DNA of 64,000 bases. It comes from UBA7672 sp044224605. Lineage in GTDB: Bacteria > Pseudomonadota > Alphaproteobacteria > Caulobacterales > Hyphomonadaceae. The translations under genes were made by a program, and so were the position numbers. The stretch covers positions 1 to 64,000 of the forward strand of contig JBGAKC010000008.1 in assembly GCA_044224605.1 (NCBI GenBank). Reading direction: 5' to 3'. The notes below the pieces were generated by a model. That model was not told where the DNA came from. It worked only from the letters and a program-made list of their open reading frames with translations, and did not search any database. The number at the start of each line of letters is the position of its first letter. Position 1 is the stretch's first letter. Shown piece by piece: positions 1 through 8,142 of the stretch.

Positions 1-993
1 GATGGCGAGGCGCGGCTGAAGGTCGACCTGTTTTCGCTGACGGCGAACAATGTGACCTACGCCGCGTTCGGGGATTTCCTGAAGTATTGGCAGTTCTTTC
101 CGGCGCCGGAGGGTTGGGGCCGCGTTCCGGTGTGGGGCTTTGCGACGGTGACGGAAAGCAAGTCGCCGAATGCGAAAATAGGCGAGCGCTTCTATGGCTA
201 CCTGCCGATGTCGAATGAGTTCGTGGTGCATCCGGGCAAGCGGCGACCGGGCGGTTTCCTGGATGAGAGCGCGCACCGGCAAGGGCTGGCGGCGGTCTAC
301 AACAATTATGTGCTGAACGGAGAGGATTTGCTCTACGCGCCGGAGACCGAGGCGCTGCAGGTTCTGTTCCGGCCGCTGTTCGCGACGTCGTTCCTGATCG
401 ATGACTTCATCGCGGATGCAGGACTGTTTGGCGGCAGGCAGGTGATCTTCTCGAGCGCGTCGGCGAAGACATCGTATGCGGCGGCGCAATTGCTTAAGGC
501 GCGTGGTGTGAAGGTGATCGGATTGACGTCGCCAGGCAATGTGGGATTCACGAAAGAACTCGGCTTCTATGACGAGGTCGTGCCGTATGGAGCGATCGGG
601 TCGCTGGATGCGTCCGTGCCGAGCGTGTTCGTGGATATCGCAGGGGACGCAACTGTGCGGGCAGCGGTGCATAACCGGTTTGGCGACAATCTGAAATATT
701 CCTGCGCGGTCGGGGCGACGCACTGGGATGTGCCGCGAGCAGAGGAGAAACTGCCGGGTGCGCAGCCGCAGATGTTCTTCGCGCCCGCAATCGTCCAGAA
801 GCGGATCGCAGACTGGGGCCAAGCCGAGTTCAACCGGAAGATGGCTGATGCCTGGCGCAACTTCCTGCCGACGGCGGCGCGGACGACGCGCGTGGTCGAG
901 GGGCGAAGCCTTGAAGATGCCGCCAGGGTGTTTGGCGAGCTGGTGTCGGGGCGCTCACGGCCGACTGACGGCCATGTGATCCGGCCGGGCTAG
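1..993 (+). CDS. DUF2855 family protein, 5' end outside window
   Basis: The reading frame is open from the first base, so the start lies upstream; 330 residues are visible. The segment from SLTANNVTYAAFGD to GRVPVWGFA matches the DUF2855 family as I know it. The middle part (IFSSASAKTSYAAAQLL, then VKVIGLTS, later VFVDIAG) looks like the Rossmann half of a medium-chain dehydrogenase, so an NAD(P)-dependent reductase fold is likely, but no substrate is known. The internal GTG at position 52 is not the start, because upstream codons already read as conserved family sequence. It stands alone and converges on the copper-monooxygenase gene, with a hairpin between them. Confidence 0.82.
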   Translation, partial: DGEARLKVDLFSLTANNVTYAAFGDFLKYWQFFPAPEGWGRVPVWGFATVTESKSPNAKIGERFYGYLPMSNEFVVHPGKRRPGGFLDESAHRQGLAAVYNNYVLNGEDLLYAPETEALQVLFRPLFATSFLIDDFIADAGLFGGRQVIFSSASAKTSYAAAQLLKARGVKVIGLTSPGNVGFTKELGFYDEVVPYGAIGSLDASVPSVFVDIAGDATVRAAVHNRFGDNLKYSCAVGATHWDVPRAEEKLPGAQPQMFFAPAIVQKRIADWGQAEFNRKMADAWRNFLPTAARTTRVVEGRSLEDAARVFGELVSGRSRPTDGHVIRPG

Positions 994-999
994 GCCTGG

Positions 1000-1030
1000 A
1001 CAAAACGAAGGCCGCGCCGGGAGCGCGGCC
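1000..1030 (-). terminator. Hairpin terminator for the minus-strand monooxygenase gene
   Basis: An 8-bp perfect stem (GGCCGCGC at 1010-1017 with GCGCGGCC at 1023-1030) has a 5-nt loop. On the minus strand it is followed by a T-rich stretch (TTCGTTTTGT). It sits between two converging genes and may also stop the + strand transcript, although no T run follows on that strand. Confidence 0.65.
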
Positions 1031-1054
1031 TCCGCTCGCGATGCAGCAGGCCTG

Positions 1055-3055
1055 CTATTCTGCCGCGCCGCGTCCTCTTGCTCCCATCGCCTTCATGACA
1101 GGTGCAAGCTCCGCGAGGTCGAGCCCTCCGTCGGCATTGACGTCGATCTTCGCGAATTGCTCGTTGATCTTTTCACCCATCTTGCCACGCAGTTCGCTGG
1201 CCTGAAGCTTTTCGTCCAGATTGTCATCCATCATGCCAAGCAAGCGGCCCTGATTGAGCAGGTCGTCATAGTTGGTGAGATGGTCGGCAGTCTCGTCCAT
1301 CCAGCGGAAGCGGACGGCCGAGTACAGCATTTCCTCATGCGATTGTTCGCCCCAAAGAACATTCGCTGACGGATCCGGGTTGGCCGGGTTGCCGGCCGAG
1401 TTGTCGTAGATGTAGTGGGCGACCAGCTTGCTGCCGGCGGGGACCGCGACCGGCTTGTTGAACTCGTACTCACGCTGCCAGTTGAAATCGTAGTGCGGCG
1501 TGGCCATCAGCTCCTTCTGCTTGCCGTCAGGCGTCTGCAGGTAGATGTCCGTGTAGATGCCGCGATAGTGCGCGTGCGGGAACACCGAGTAGAGCAGCGC
1601 ATCCTTCGGGAATTTCAGGTAAGCGATTTCCGAGTGGCGCGCAGCCTTCGCCGGAATGTCGATCGTCGTGTCGATGACGACGGACTGGCGCATGACGAGG
1701 TTCGGTTTCTCGCTGTCCTTGTAGAAGTAGAGGCCGACCTTGGATTGATCGACAGCCTCCTTGCCGAAGGGCGTGTAATGCATCTGGAACCCGACGCCGG
1801 CTCCCGGCGGGATATAGGTCCCGACATTCGTCGGCATGCGGGTCGACTCCGAGCCGACAGCATAACCACCAATCGATGCGCCCCACTGGGCTGTCGAGAC
1901 CTTGCCGTCAGCCGGCGGGTTGGTGACAACGCCAGTCAGCACGTGGTGCACGCCCTGACGCTGGCCGCCCTTGATGGTGGATGCCTTCAGCCATTTTCCT
2001 TCCGGCACGACGTTGGCGACGAACGGATACTGGTAGTCGATGATGCCGGATGCTTTCAGCGTATAGGCTGGGATGTCGATGACCAGATCCGGCTTGCCGA
2101 GCGGCCAGTCGGGCGCGACCGCCTTCGCTTCGACCAGGGGATCAGGACCGGCGCCGCGAGGCGATCCTGCCTCGATCCAGTGGACGAGGGTCTTGGTCTC
2201 ATCCGCCGTCAGGCTCTTGTTGTGCTGGAATGCGCCGATCTGGTCGTCCGAATGCCAGGGGGGCATGCGATCGGTGCGGATGGCTTCGCGCATCATCGGG
2301 CTGAAGCCCTTGACGACGTCGTAGCTGGACATCGCGAAGGGGCCGATGCCGCCTTCCTGGTGGCATTCGACACACCGCTCCTGAAGGATCGGCGCGACGG
2401 TCTTCGTGTAGGAAATGTTCGCGAACGCCGCCTTATTGTCGCGCGCGGGGAAGCTGACGGGCGTTCCCTTCGTGGGGACGGAGGCGATGTCGATCGGGCG
2501 ATGGGACGTTTGAGCGACGAGCGCGTTCAAGAGGAAGTAGTTGTCCGACTTGTCGCGCGCGAAATCGGCGCTGATAGCGCCATGATAGACGATCTTCATG
2601 CTTATCGGATCGATGAGGAAGGCTTCCCCCGTTTGCGTTACGCCAAGGCTTTCGCCGACCAGCTGCAAGCTGTCGTCGAGGATGGGAAGCGTGATTCCCT
2701 GCGCCCTGGCTTCCTGGGCGATGGTTTCGCGGGTGTCCTTGAGGCTTGAATTGATCATGAAAAACTGGACCTGCCCGAACATGCTCTGGAGCGACTGCAG
2801 CGCCTTGGCCGCCTTCCGGGAGACGGTGTCGCCATTGGCCTGTGCAACGATGACGATGGCGGGAGCCTCGCGGTAGTTCAGCAGGTCATGTCCGAAGCCC
2901 GTCTGGTCAATCAACATGAAATTGTCGGCCTTCGCGGGAACCGGAATGATAGGACCGGGGGCCGGCGCGGCGTTGACAGCCTGCGATGCAAGGGCTGCGG
3001 CGAGGGCGATGGCAAGGGCAGCGCCGCTGCCAGCCAAAAGACGAGCTTTCATCAT
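1055..3055 (-). CDS. Exported redoxin / cytochrome-c-like / copper type II monooxygenase / EF-hand protein
   Basis: A 666-residue multidomain protein. Residues 1-30 form a signal peptide ending in AVNAA. Residues about 44-180 resemble an AhpC/TSA-type thioredoxin fold without a CXXC pair. CVECH at 228-232 is a covalent haem site, followed by the PPWHSD segment usual in cytochrome-like domains fused to such enzymes. Residues about 320-590 resemble the copper type II ascorbate-dependent (PHM-like) monooxygenase fold, with candidate copper ligands HH 370-371, MHY 425-427, HAH 494-496 and QSHEEM 571-576. A calcium-loop EF hand (DVNADGGLDLAE) lies at 638-649. It probably acts in the periplasm; substrate unknown. 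An FNR/FixK-type palindrome lies 107-120 nt upstream of the start. The first of two tandem ATGs is used here. Confidence 0.8.
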   Translation of the reverse strand: MMKARLLAGSGAALAIALAAALASQAVNAAPAPGPIIPVPAKADNFMLIDQTGFGHDLLNYREAPAIVIVAQANGDTVSRKAAKALQSLQSMFGQVQFFMINSSLKDTRETIAQEARAQGITLPILDDSLQLVGESLGVTQTGEAFLIDPISMKIVYHGAISADFARDKSDNYFLLNALVAQTSHRPIDIASVPTKGTPVSFPARDNKAAFANISYTKTVAPILQERCVECHQEGGIGPFAMSSYDVVKGFSPMMREAIRTDRMPPWHSDDQIGAFQHNKSLTADETKTLVHWIEAGSPRGAGPDPLVEAKAVAPDWPLGKPDLVIDIPAYTLKASGIIDYQYPFVANVVPEGKWLKASTIKGGQRQGVHHVLTGVVTNPPADGKVSTAQWGASIGGYAVGSESTRMPTNVGTYIPPGAGVGFQMHYTPFGKEAVDQSKVGLYFYKDSEKPNLVMRQSVVIDTTIDIPAKAARHSEIAYLKFPKDALLYSVFPHAHYRGIYTDIYLQTPDGKQKELMATPHYDFNWQREYEFNKPVAVPAGSKLVAHYIYDNSAGNPANPDPSANVLWGEQSHEEMLYSAVRFRWMDETADHLTNYDDLLNQGRLLGMMDDNLDEKLQASELRGKMGEKINEQFAKIDVNADGGLDLAELAPVMKAMGARGRGAAE

Positions 3056-3161
3056 GCTTCCTCCTGCTCAACCGTCGGCTGGAGGCGCACACCCCCAACA
3101 ATGCGCCTGAAATCCGGGCCGGGTGTCGCGGGAAGGCTTTCTGGAATGCCCATAAAGCTGT

Positions 3162-3175
3162 TTGATCTGAATCAA
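3162..3175. promoter_or_regulatory. FNR/FixK-type binding site (TTGAT-N4-ATCAA)
   Basis: TTGATCTGAATCAA matches both half-sites of the FNR/FixK/Anr consensus exactly. It lies between the divergent monooxygenase gene (start 3055) and the DUF3137 gene (start 3299). I could not place a convincing -10 at class II spacing, so whether it activates or represses, and which gene it serves, is open; the haem/copper protein is the more plausible target. Confidence 0.6.
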
Positions 3176-3298
3176 CTGCCGGGACGGTCGGGCCCCGGGA
3201 TAGGGCGCACATCCGCGTGTAGAGGCTTAGTCACTCGCATTAGCAGCCTGCGGCCTGCTCATGTATGACAGCTCGGGGAAGAATGAGTCGGGGCGGAC

Positions 3299-4324
3299 AT
3301 GGCTGAGAAGCGGGAAATCCTGTCGCTGAGCGAGGCCATGGAAGGCCTGCCGAAGGACTTCGGGTTCTTCCCGGAACGGTTTACGTCAGTCATCCAGCCG
3401 AAGCTGGCGGCGCGTGAGGCGGACCGCGTGGCGGCGATCGCCAAGCAGCGGAACTTCGCCATCATCGGCGTGGTGCTGGGCCTCGCGATCGCGGGCGGCA
3501 TGGCCTACTTCATGAAGGACGACGGGATCATCTTCGGAGGCTTCATCGGCGTCTTTGCCGCGTTGGGTATGTGGGCCTGGGGCAGCATGGCGATCAACAA
3601 GCTGGCCAAAGAGACCAAGCTGATGCTGATCGAGCCGGTCTCCTCGGAATTCCAGCTGGGATACGAGCTGGCGCCGGGGCAGCCGCAGGACATGTACACG
3701 TTCCGGTCGCTGGGGCTCGTGCCGGGATGGGATCGTGCGAAGTATGAGGACCGTCTTACGGGCGCACGCAACGAAACGCCGTTCGAGTTCTACGAGGCGC
3801 ACCTTGAGGAAAAGCGCACGACGACGGACTCCAAGGGGCGTACGCGCACGACATGGGTCACGGTGTTTCGCGGCCAGTGCCTCGTGGTGAAGTTCCACAA
3901 GCAGTTCCACGGCGTCACCAAGGTCTATCGCGACATGGGAATGCTGAACTTCTTCGCGAAGCTGGGTCAGCTCGGCAAGGGCGAGAAGGTGACGCTCGAG
4001 GATCCCGTGTTCGAGAAGGCCTTCGAGGTCTATTCGACGGACCAGGTCGAGGCGCGCTTCATCCTGACGCCGGACTTCATGGAGCGGCTGGTCGGGTTGG
4101 AGCGGACGTTCCGGGGCAAGCAGGTGCGCTGCGCGTTCGCGGGTGGGGAGATGTATCTCTGCTGCGAGGGCAAGAACCTGCTGGAAGCTGGCTCGATGAG
4201 CCGGAAGATGGATGACCTCGGCCGGGTACGCGAGATGCTTGAGGATTTCGCGGCCATCTTCCTGCTGATCGACGCCATGTCGCAGCGGTTGACGCCGGAC
4301 GCACTGCGTAGCCCGGGGGTCTAG
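3299..4324 (+). CDS. DUF3137 family membrane protein
   Basis: A 341-residue protein with a soluble N-terminus and two adjacent membrane segments at about residues 52-70 and 76-98. A long C-terminal domain contains a conserved-looking FEFYEAHLEE stretch and a following basic linker (KRTTTDSKGRTRTT). This layout and the C-terminal text match DUF3137, a family of unknown function. The ATG at 3299 has only a weak upstream purine stretch. It is transcribed away from the monooxygenase gene and is followed at 86 nt by the UPF0114 gene on the same strand, so the two may share a transcript. Confidence 0.78.
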   Translation: MAEKREILSLSEAMEGLPKDFGFFPERFTSVIQPKLAAREADRVAAIAKQRNFAIIGVVLGLAIAGGMAYFMKDDGIIFGGFIGVFAALGMWAWGSMAINKLAKETKLMLIEPVSSEFQLGYELAPGQPQDMYTFRSLGLVPGWDRAKYEDRLTGARNETPFEFYEAHLEEKRTTTDSKGRTRTTWVTVFRGQCLVVKFHKQFHGVTKVYRDMGMLNFFAKLGQLGKGEKVTLEDPVFEKAFEVYSTDQVEARFILTPDFMERLVGLERTFRGKQVRCAFAGGEMYLCCEGKNLLEAGSMSRKMDDLGRVREMLEDFAAIFLLIDAMSQRLTPDALRSPGV

Positions 4325-4410
4325 GGCCGTCGCTCGCCTGAGCGGCGATTCCGCAAGCTTTGCTTAGGGAAGTCGCGCTAGGGCGAGCGTGTAGTCTTGG
4401 GGACTGACGC

Positions 4411-4956
4411 ATGCAGAAGCCCATCCTCGAACGCGCGCTCGAACGCGGACTGTTCATGTCGCGCTGGCTGATGGCGCCGTTCTATGTCGGCCTGATCGGC
4501 GCGGTGGTCGCGTTGATGGTCGTGTTCTTCCAGGATCTCTGGCACGAGTTCCCCCTGCTGTGGTCGCCGGACCATGGCATGGATGGCGACAGCGCGATCA
4601 TGCTGGCGCTGACGCTGATCGACCTGTCGCTGGCGGCGAACCTCGTGATCATCGTTATCTTCTCAGGCTATGAGAACTTCGTCTCGAAGATCGACACGGG
4701 CGCGCATGAAGACCGGCCGGAATGGATGGGCACGGTCGACTTTTCCGGTCTCAAGCTGAAGCTTATCGCCTCCATCGTCGCCATCTCGGGGATCGCGCTC
4801 CTGAAATCCTTCCTGGAGATCAGCGACGGCGCGCAGTTCGCCGTCGAGGAACAGCAACGCCTAATGTGGCAGGTGATCGTCCACGTCGTGTTCGTGGTGT
4901 CCGGGGTGTTGCTCGCGCTGATGGACTGGTTGACGGGCCACCAGAAGGGCCACTGA
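4411..4956 (+). CDS. UPF0114 (YqhA-like) membrane protein
   Basis: A 181-residue protein with about four transmembrane segments: residues 22-44, 64-88 (YENFVSKID follows), 110-130 and 148-170. The N-terminal pattern ERALERGLFMSRWLMAPFY and the ENFVSKID segment are the signature of the UPF0114/TIGR00645 family, inner-membrane proteins of unknown function. A purine-rich site (GGGGA) precedes the ATG. It lies downstream of DUF3137 and converges on the exonuclease III gene. Confidence 0.88.
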   Translation: MQKPILERALERGLFMSRWLMAPFYVGLIGAVVALMVVFFQDLWHEFPLLWSPDHGMDGDSAIMLALTLIDLSLAANLVIIVIFSGYENFVSKIDTGAHEDRPEWMGTVDFSGLKLKLIASIVAISGIALLKSFLEISDGAQFAVEEQQRLMWQVIVHVVFVVSGVLLALMDWLTGHQKGH

Positions 4957-4970
4957 TCATCCCGATTCCG

Positions 4971-5006
4971 AAAACAAAAGTCCCCGTCGACAGAGCCGAC
5001 GGGGAC
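4971..5006 (-). terminator. Strong hairpin with minus-strand T tract
   Basis: A 10-bp perfect stem (4980-4989 with 4997-5006) carries a 7-nt loop. The minus-strand downstream sequence is TTTTGTTTT, so it reads as an intrinsic terminator for leftward transcription, the direction of exonuclease III. It is about 230 nt beyond the exonuclease stop. On the + strand it lies just after the UPF0114 gene but has no T run. Confidence 0.7.
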
Positions 5007-5238
5007 CACAGGGTGATTCTCGGGGGAGAGAATGATGTTGTTATCGCCACGCGCGGCGCCGAGCACGCGACCCAAAGGGGGCGATGCGGAGATAGTTTGA
5101 GGCGCAAATGGGGCGCCTGTCGCAAGATGTCGCGAATGCCGCTGAGGCAGGTCGCAACATGACACGAAACTGAAATCGGGATTACGCATCGCACGCGCCC
5201 CAGGCGTCAGCGTGAAACGCTTACGCACGATCGCTGAA

Positions 5239-6027
5239 TCAGTCCGTGAATGTGGCGATCACGGGCACGTGGTCGGACGGCTTGCCGAGCGCGTCCGCGC
5301 CGCGCACGGCGCGATGGATGGCGATCGACTTCAAGCGGTCGGCGGCCTGCGGTGAGCACATCAGGTGGTCGATGCGGATCCCCCAGTCCTTCTGCCAGGC
5401 GCCGGCCTGGTAGTCCCAGAAGGTGTATTTCTGAATGCGCCCATCGCGCGCCATGAAGGCGTCGGTGTAGCCGAGCCATTGCAGCTTGCGGAAACGCTCG
5501 CGGGTCGTCTGATAGGCGAGCGCGTCCTCCGCCCACGCGCGTGGGTCCCAGCAATCTTCATCGCGCGGGATGCAGTTGAAGTCGCCGGCAAGAACCGTGG
5601 CTTCCTCATTTTTCAGCAGAGCGGCGGCGCGATCATTGAGGCGATCCATCCAGCGCAGCTTATAGTCGTATTTCTCGCCTGGGCGCGGATTGCCGTTGGG
5701 CAGGTAGACTGACGCGACACGCATCGGCCGCGGGCTTTCAATCAGCGCTTCGAGATAGCGGCTCTGCTCGTCTTCGGGTTCACCCGGCAGGTGGCGGACT
5801 TCATCCGAGATGCGGAACTTCGAGAGGATCGCGACGCCGTTGTAGGTCTTCTGGCCGAACACGGCGCAGTTGAACCCAAGCGCTTCGATCTCGGCGCGCG
5901 GGAACTTCTCGTCGATGCACTTGATCTCCTGCAGGCACCAGACGTCGGCATTGCAGGACTTGAGCACGTCCAGCACGACGGGCAGGCGCGCGTTGACGGA
6001 GTTCACGTTCCAGGTGGCGATCTTCAT
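5239..6027 (-). CDS. xth: Exodeoxyribonuclease III
   Basis: A 262-residue AP endonuclease/3'-5' exonuclease of the exonuclease III (endonuclease-exonuclease-phosphatase) family, acting in base excision repair. The N-terminus MKIATWNVNSVNARL carries the catalytic Asn. LQEIKC has the metal-binding Glu, AGDFNCIP has the Asp/Asn pair, and KPSDHVPV near the C-terminus has the catalytic Asp-His. Full length for the family. It is a single-gene unit divergent from the ExbD gene. Confidence 0.95.
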   Translation of the reverse strand: MKIATWNVNSVNARLPVVLDVLKSCNADVWCLQEIKCIDEKFPRAEIEALGFNCAVFGQKTYNGVAILSKFRISDEVRHLPGEPEDEQSRYLEALIESPRPMRVASVYLPNGNPRPGEKYDYKLRWMDRLNDRAAALLKNEEATVLAGDFNCIPRDEDCWDPRAWAEDALAYQTTRERFRKLQWLGYTDAFMARDGRIQKYTFWDYQAGAWQKDWGIRIDHLMCSPQAADRLKSIAIHRAVRGADALGKPSDHVPVIATFTD

Positions 6028-6088
6028 GGGCCACAGTGATAGCCGAGCCTGACGGAAACGGAAGCGCTTGCGCTGGCGGGCAAGGCGG

Positions 6089-6102
6089 ATTACGCGTGTA
6101 AT
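6089..6102. promoter_or_regulatory. Inverted repeat ATTAC-N4-GTAAT, possible operator
   Basis: ATTACGCGTGTAAT is a perfect 5+5 inverted repeat located 62 nt upstream of xth on one side and 51 nt upstream of the ExbD gene on the other. Position and symmetry suggest a repressor operator; the spacing resembles BlaI-like sites, but I cannot assign a regulator. Confidence 0.35.
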
Positions 6103-6152
6103 ACAACAACAGCCTGTGAAAGGCGAACCACGGAAAATCGAGGGAGGCTGTT

Positions 6153-6566
6153 ATGGCCATGAGCGTTGGCGATCGCCGCGAAGGTGATCCCGTGTCTGAA
6201 ATCAACACGACGCCGCTGATCGATGTGATGCTGGTCTTGCTGGTGATGCTGATCATCGCGTTGCCGCCCCGGCGGCATGCGATCAAGCTGGACACGCCCG
6301 TGCCGTGCGAGCTTTGCGAGCCGCCGGGAGAGTCTCCCCGGCCGATCAAGATCGTCGTCGACTTCGATGGTCGGATAAGATGGAACGGTGAAGAGGTTAC
6401 GCGAGTGGAGCTGGATCGGCTTCTCGCGGTCGAGGGCAAGCGTGCGATCCAGCCGGAGATCCACATTGTGCCGAACCGCATCGCGAAGTATGGCGGCGTC
6501 GCTCACGTGATGGCGGCGGCCCAACGCAACAAGCTGGTTCGGATGGGCATTGTGGGCGGCTCGTAG
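6153..6566 (+). CDS. Orphan ExbD/TolR-type protein
   Basis: A 137-residue protein with the ExbD/TolR layout. A short cytoplasmic N-terminus is followed by the SEINTTPLIDVMLVLLVML membrane segment with its conserved Asp, then a periplasmic domain with a CELCEP pair. ExbD/TolR proteins work with ExbB/TolQ and TonB/TolA to pass proton-motive force to the outer membrane. No exbB, tonB or tol gene lies nearby, so its partner must be encoded elsewhere. A good ribosome site (GAGGGAGG) precedes the ATG. The stop codon lies inside a hairpin shared with the converging M20 gene. Confidence 0.88.
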   Translation: MAMSVGDRREGDPVSEINTTPLIDVMLVLLVMLIIALPPRRHAIKLDTPVPCELCEPPGESPRPIKIVVDFDGRIRWNGEEVTRVELDRLLAVEGKRAIQPEIHIVPNRIAKYGGVAHVMAAAQRNKLVRMGIVGGS

Positions 6567-6574
6567 CCGCCCAC
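6552..6574. terminator. Hairpin between converging exbD-like and M20 genes
   Basis: A perfect 10-bp GC-rich stem with a 3-nt loop that contains the ExbD stop codon. No T run follows on either strand, so it may be a weak terminator or an RNA-stabilising 3' end. Confidence 0.45.
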
Positions 6575-6582
6575 GCCCAAGC

Positions 6583-8106
6583 CTACTTCAGCGCGGCAAT
6601 CTGGTAGAGGAAGTCGATGTAGCCCATTGTCGACTCGTTGAGGCCGGCAATCTTCGGGTTCGAGCTTTCGATGACGAAGATCTCGTCAGGCGCGTGCGCG
6701 CCCTGGCCGTAGCCGAGGCCGAAGCCGCTGGCAGGGATGCTGACCGGCGGGGCGGTGAACACCGAGCCTGGCCACGAGCCTGCGCTTCGCGGATAGACCG
6801 TCGTCGGGATGCCGGCCTGCTTGAAGGTGGCGAGCTGGGCTTTCACGAGCACGCTGTCTTCCTCGATCTGCGTCGGGCCATAGCCGCCGGACACATTGAC
6901 GATCACATCAGGGTAGCCCTGCTTGGCGAGGTGGGCCTTCAGCTTGGCGACGCAGTCTTCCTTCGTCATGTCGGGGACGAGGCGGAGGTCGATCTTGGCT
7001 TCGACGCGGTGCGGCAGGATCGTCTTGCCGCCCGGGCCCGTATAGCCGCCGACGAGGCCCTGGATGTTGATGGTCGGTTGCGAGACGAGGCGCTCGATCG
7101 AGCCGCGATAATCGAGATCATCGATCCAGTGCTTCACGCCGTACGCTTTTTTCACCTCGTCTTCGCTGGTCGAGGCGGCGAACTGGGCGATCAGTTCCTT
7201 CTGGCGAGCGGTGAGCGGCTTCACCTTCTCGAACCAGCCTTCGACAGCCGGCGTGTTTCCATCGGGCGTGACGAGCGTGTGGAGCGCCTGCACGAGACGC
7301 CAGGCCGGGCTGTCGACGCGAGCCTTCTCGCTGGAGTGGAGGTCTTTCGCGGGACCGCGGCCCCAGACTTCCGCGTCGGAGATCAGCTGCAGTTCAACCG
7401 CGCCCTTGGCGCCGAGTTCGATCGTCACCGAGCCGGAGAGTTCCTGCGAGGCGGACGGGATGATCACGCCGGTGCACTTCTTGATCCAGGGCAGGACTTT
7501 CGGATTCTGCACGATCTGGCTGAAGTGCGGCGAAGCGATCTCTTCCTCGCCCTCGGCGACGAGAACGAGGTTGACCGGCAGCTTCATGCCGGAGGCCTTG
7601 AAGGCGTGGAGAGCGGCGAGGAAGGAGGTTTCCGGCCCCTTCTGGTTCACCGCGCCGCGTCCCATCACGACCTTGCCGAACGGGGCCTTGTCGATGAGCT
7701 TGCCTTCCAGCGGCGGGTTCGACCATTCGGCGGGATCGTACTGCTTCACGTCGTACATGAAGTAGATGCCCATCCACTTCTTGGCGCCGGAATCGAGGGT
7801 AGCGAAGACGCCCGGGTGGCCGTCGGTCGAGATCACCTCGGCCTGCTGGAAGCCGGCGTCGAGCGCGAGCTTCTTCATGTATTCGGCGCCGCCCGGCATG
7901 TTGCGGTTTTCGGCGGCGATGGACGGATTGGCGATCCATTGCTGCAGGCGTTTCACGGTGTCGTCGTGGCCGGCCTCGACGGCCTTCTGCAGCTTCGCGC
8001 GATCGGATTTCGAGATCTGCCCTTCGGCGGCGCCCTGCGACATCAGCACAGCGCCGGCGGCGGCGGCCTGGAGCAGGAGGCGGCGATCGATTGATGTATC
8101 GGACAT
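6583..8106 (-). CDS. M20-fold peptidase-like protein, Tat-exported, altered metal ligands
   Basis: A 507-residue protein with an N-terminal twin-arginine signal (DRRLLLQ, then an Ala-rich hydrophobic stretch). ATG at 8106 is chosen over the GTG at 8121 because GAGGGAG sits just ahead of it. The body follows the M20/M25/M40 peptidase plan: AEGEEEIASPHF carries the general-base Glu and a metal Glu, and a dimerisation lid domain follows. Two usual metal ligands are changed. The GHxDV His position reads FMYDV, and the bridging Asp of GRGAxDxKG is Asn in GRGAVNQKG. I believe this is a feature of a subfamily, but catalytic activity cannot be taken for granted. Probably periplasmic. Confidence 0.8.
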   Translation of the reverse strand: MSDTSIDRRLLLQAAAAGAVLMSQGAAEGQISKSDRAKLQKAVEAGHDDTVKRLQQWIANPSIAAENRNMPGGAEYMKKLALDAGFQQAEVISTDGHPGVFATLDSGAKKWMGIYFMYDVKQYDPAEWSNPPLEGKLIDKAPFGKVVMGRGAVNQKGPETSFLAALHAFKASGMKLPVNLVLVAEGEEEIASPHFSQIVQNPKVLPWIKKCTGVIIPSASQELSGSVTIELGAKGAVELQLISDAEVWGRGPAKDLHSSEKARVDSPAWRLVQALHTLVTPDGNTPAVEGWFEKVKPLTARQKELIAQFAASTSEDEVKKAYGVKHWIDDLDYRGSIERLVSQPTINIQGLVGGYTGPGGKTILPHRVEAKIDLRLVPDMTKEDCVAKLKAHLAKQGYPDVIVNVSGGYGPTQIEEDSVLVKAQLATFKQAGIPTTVYPRSAGSWPGSVFTAPPVSIPASGFGLGYGQGAHAPDEIFVIESSNPKIAGLNESTMGYIDFLYQIAALK

Positions 8107-8142
8107 GGAAAACTCCCTCACGTGAGAGGGACGCTAGCAATG

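Noticed and set aside
6550..8094. Plus-strand frame of 514 codons opposite the M20 gene
   Set aside because: Antisense shadow of a high-GC gene; the minus-strand frame has a Tat signal, ribosome site and family motifs.
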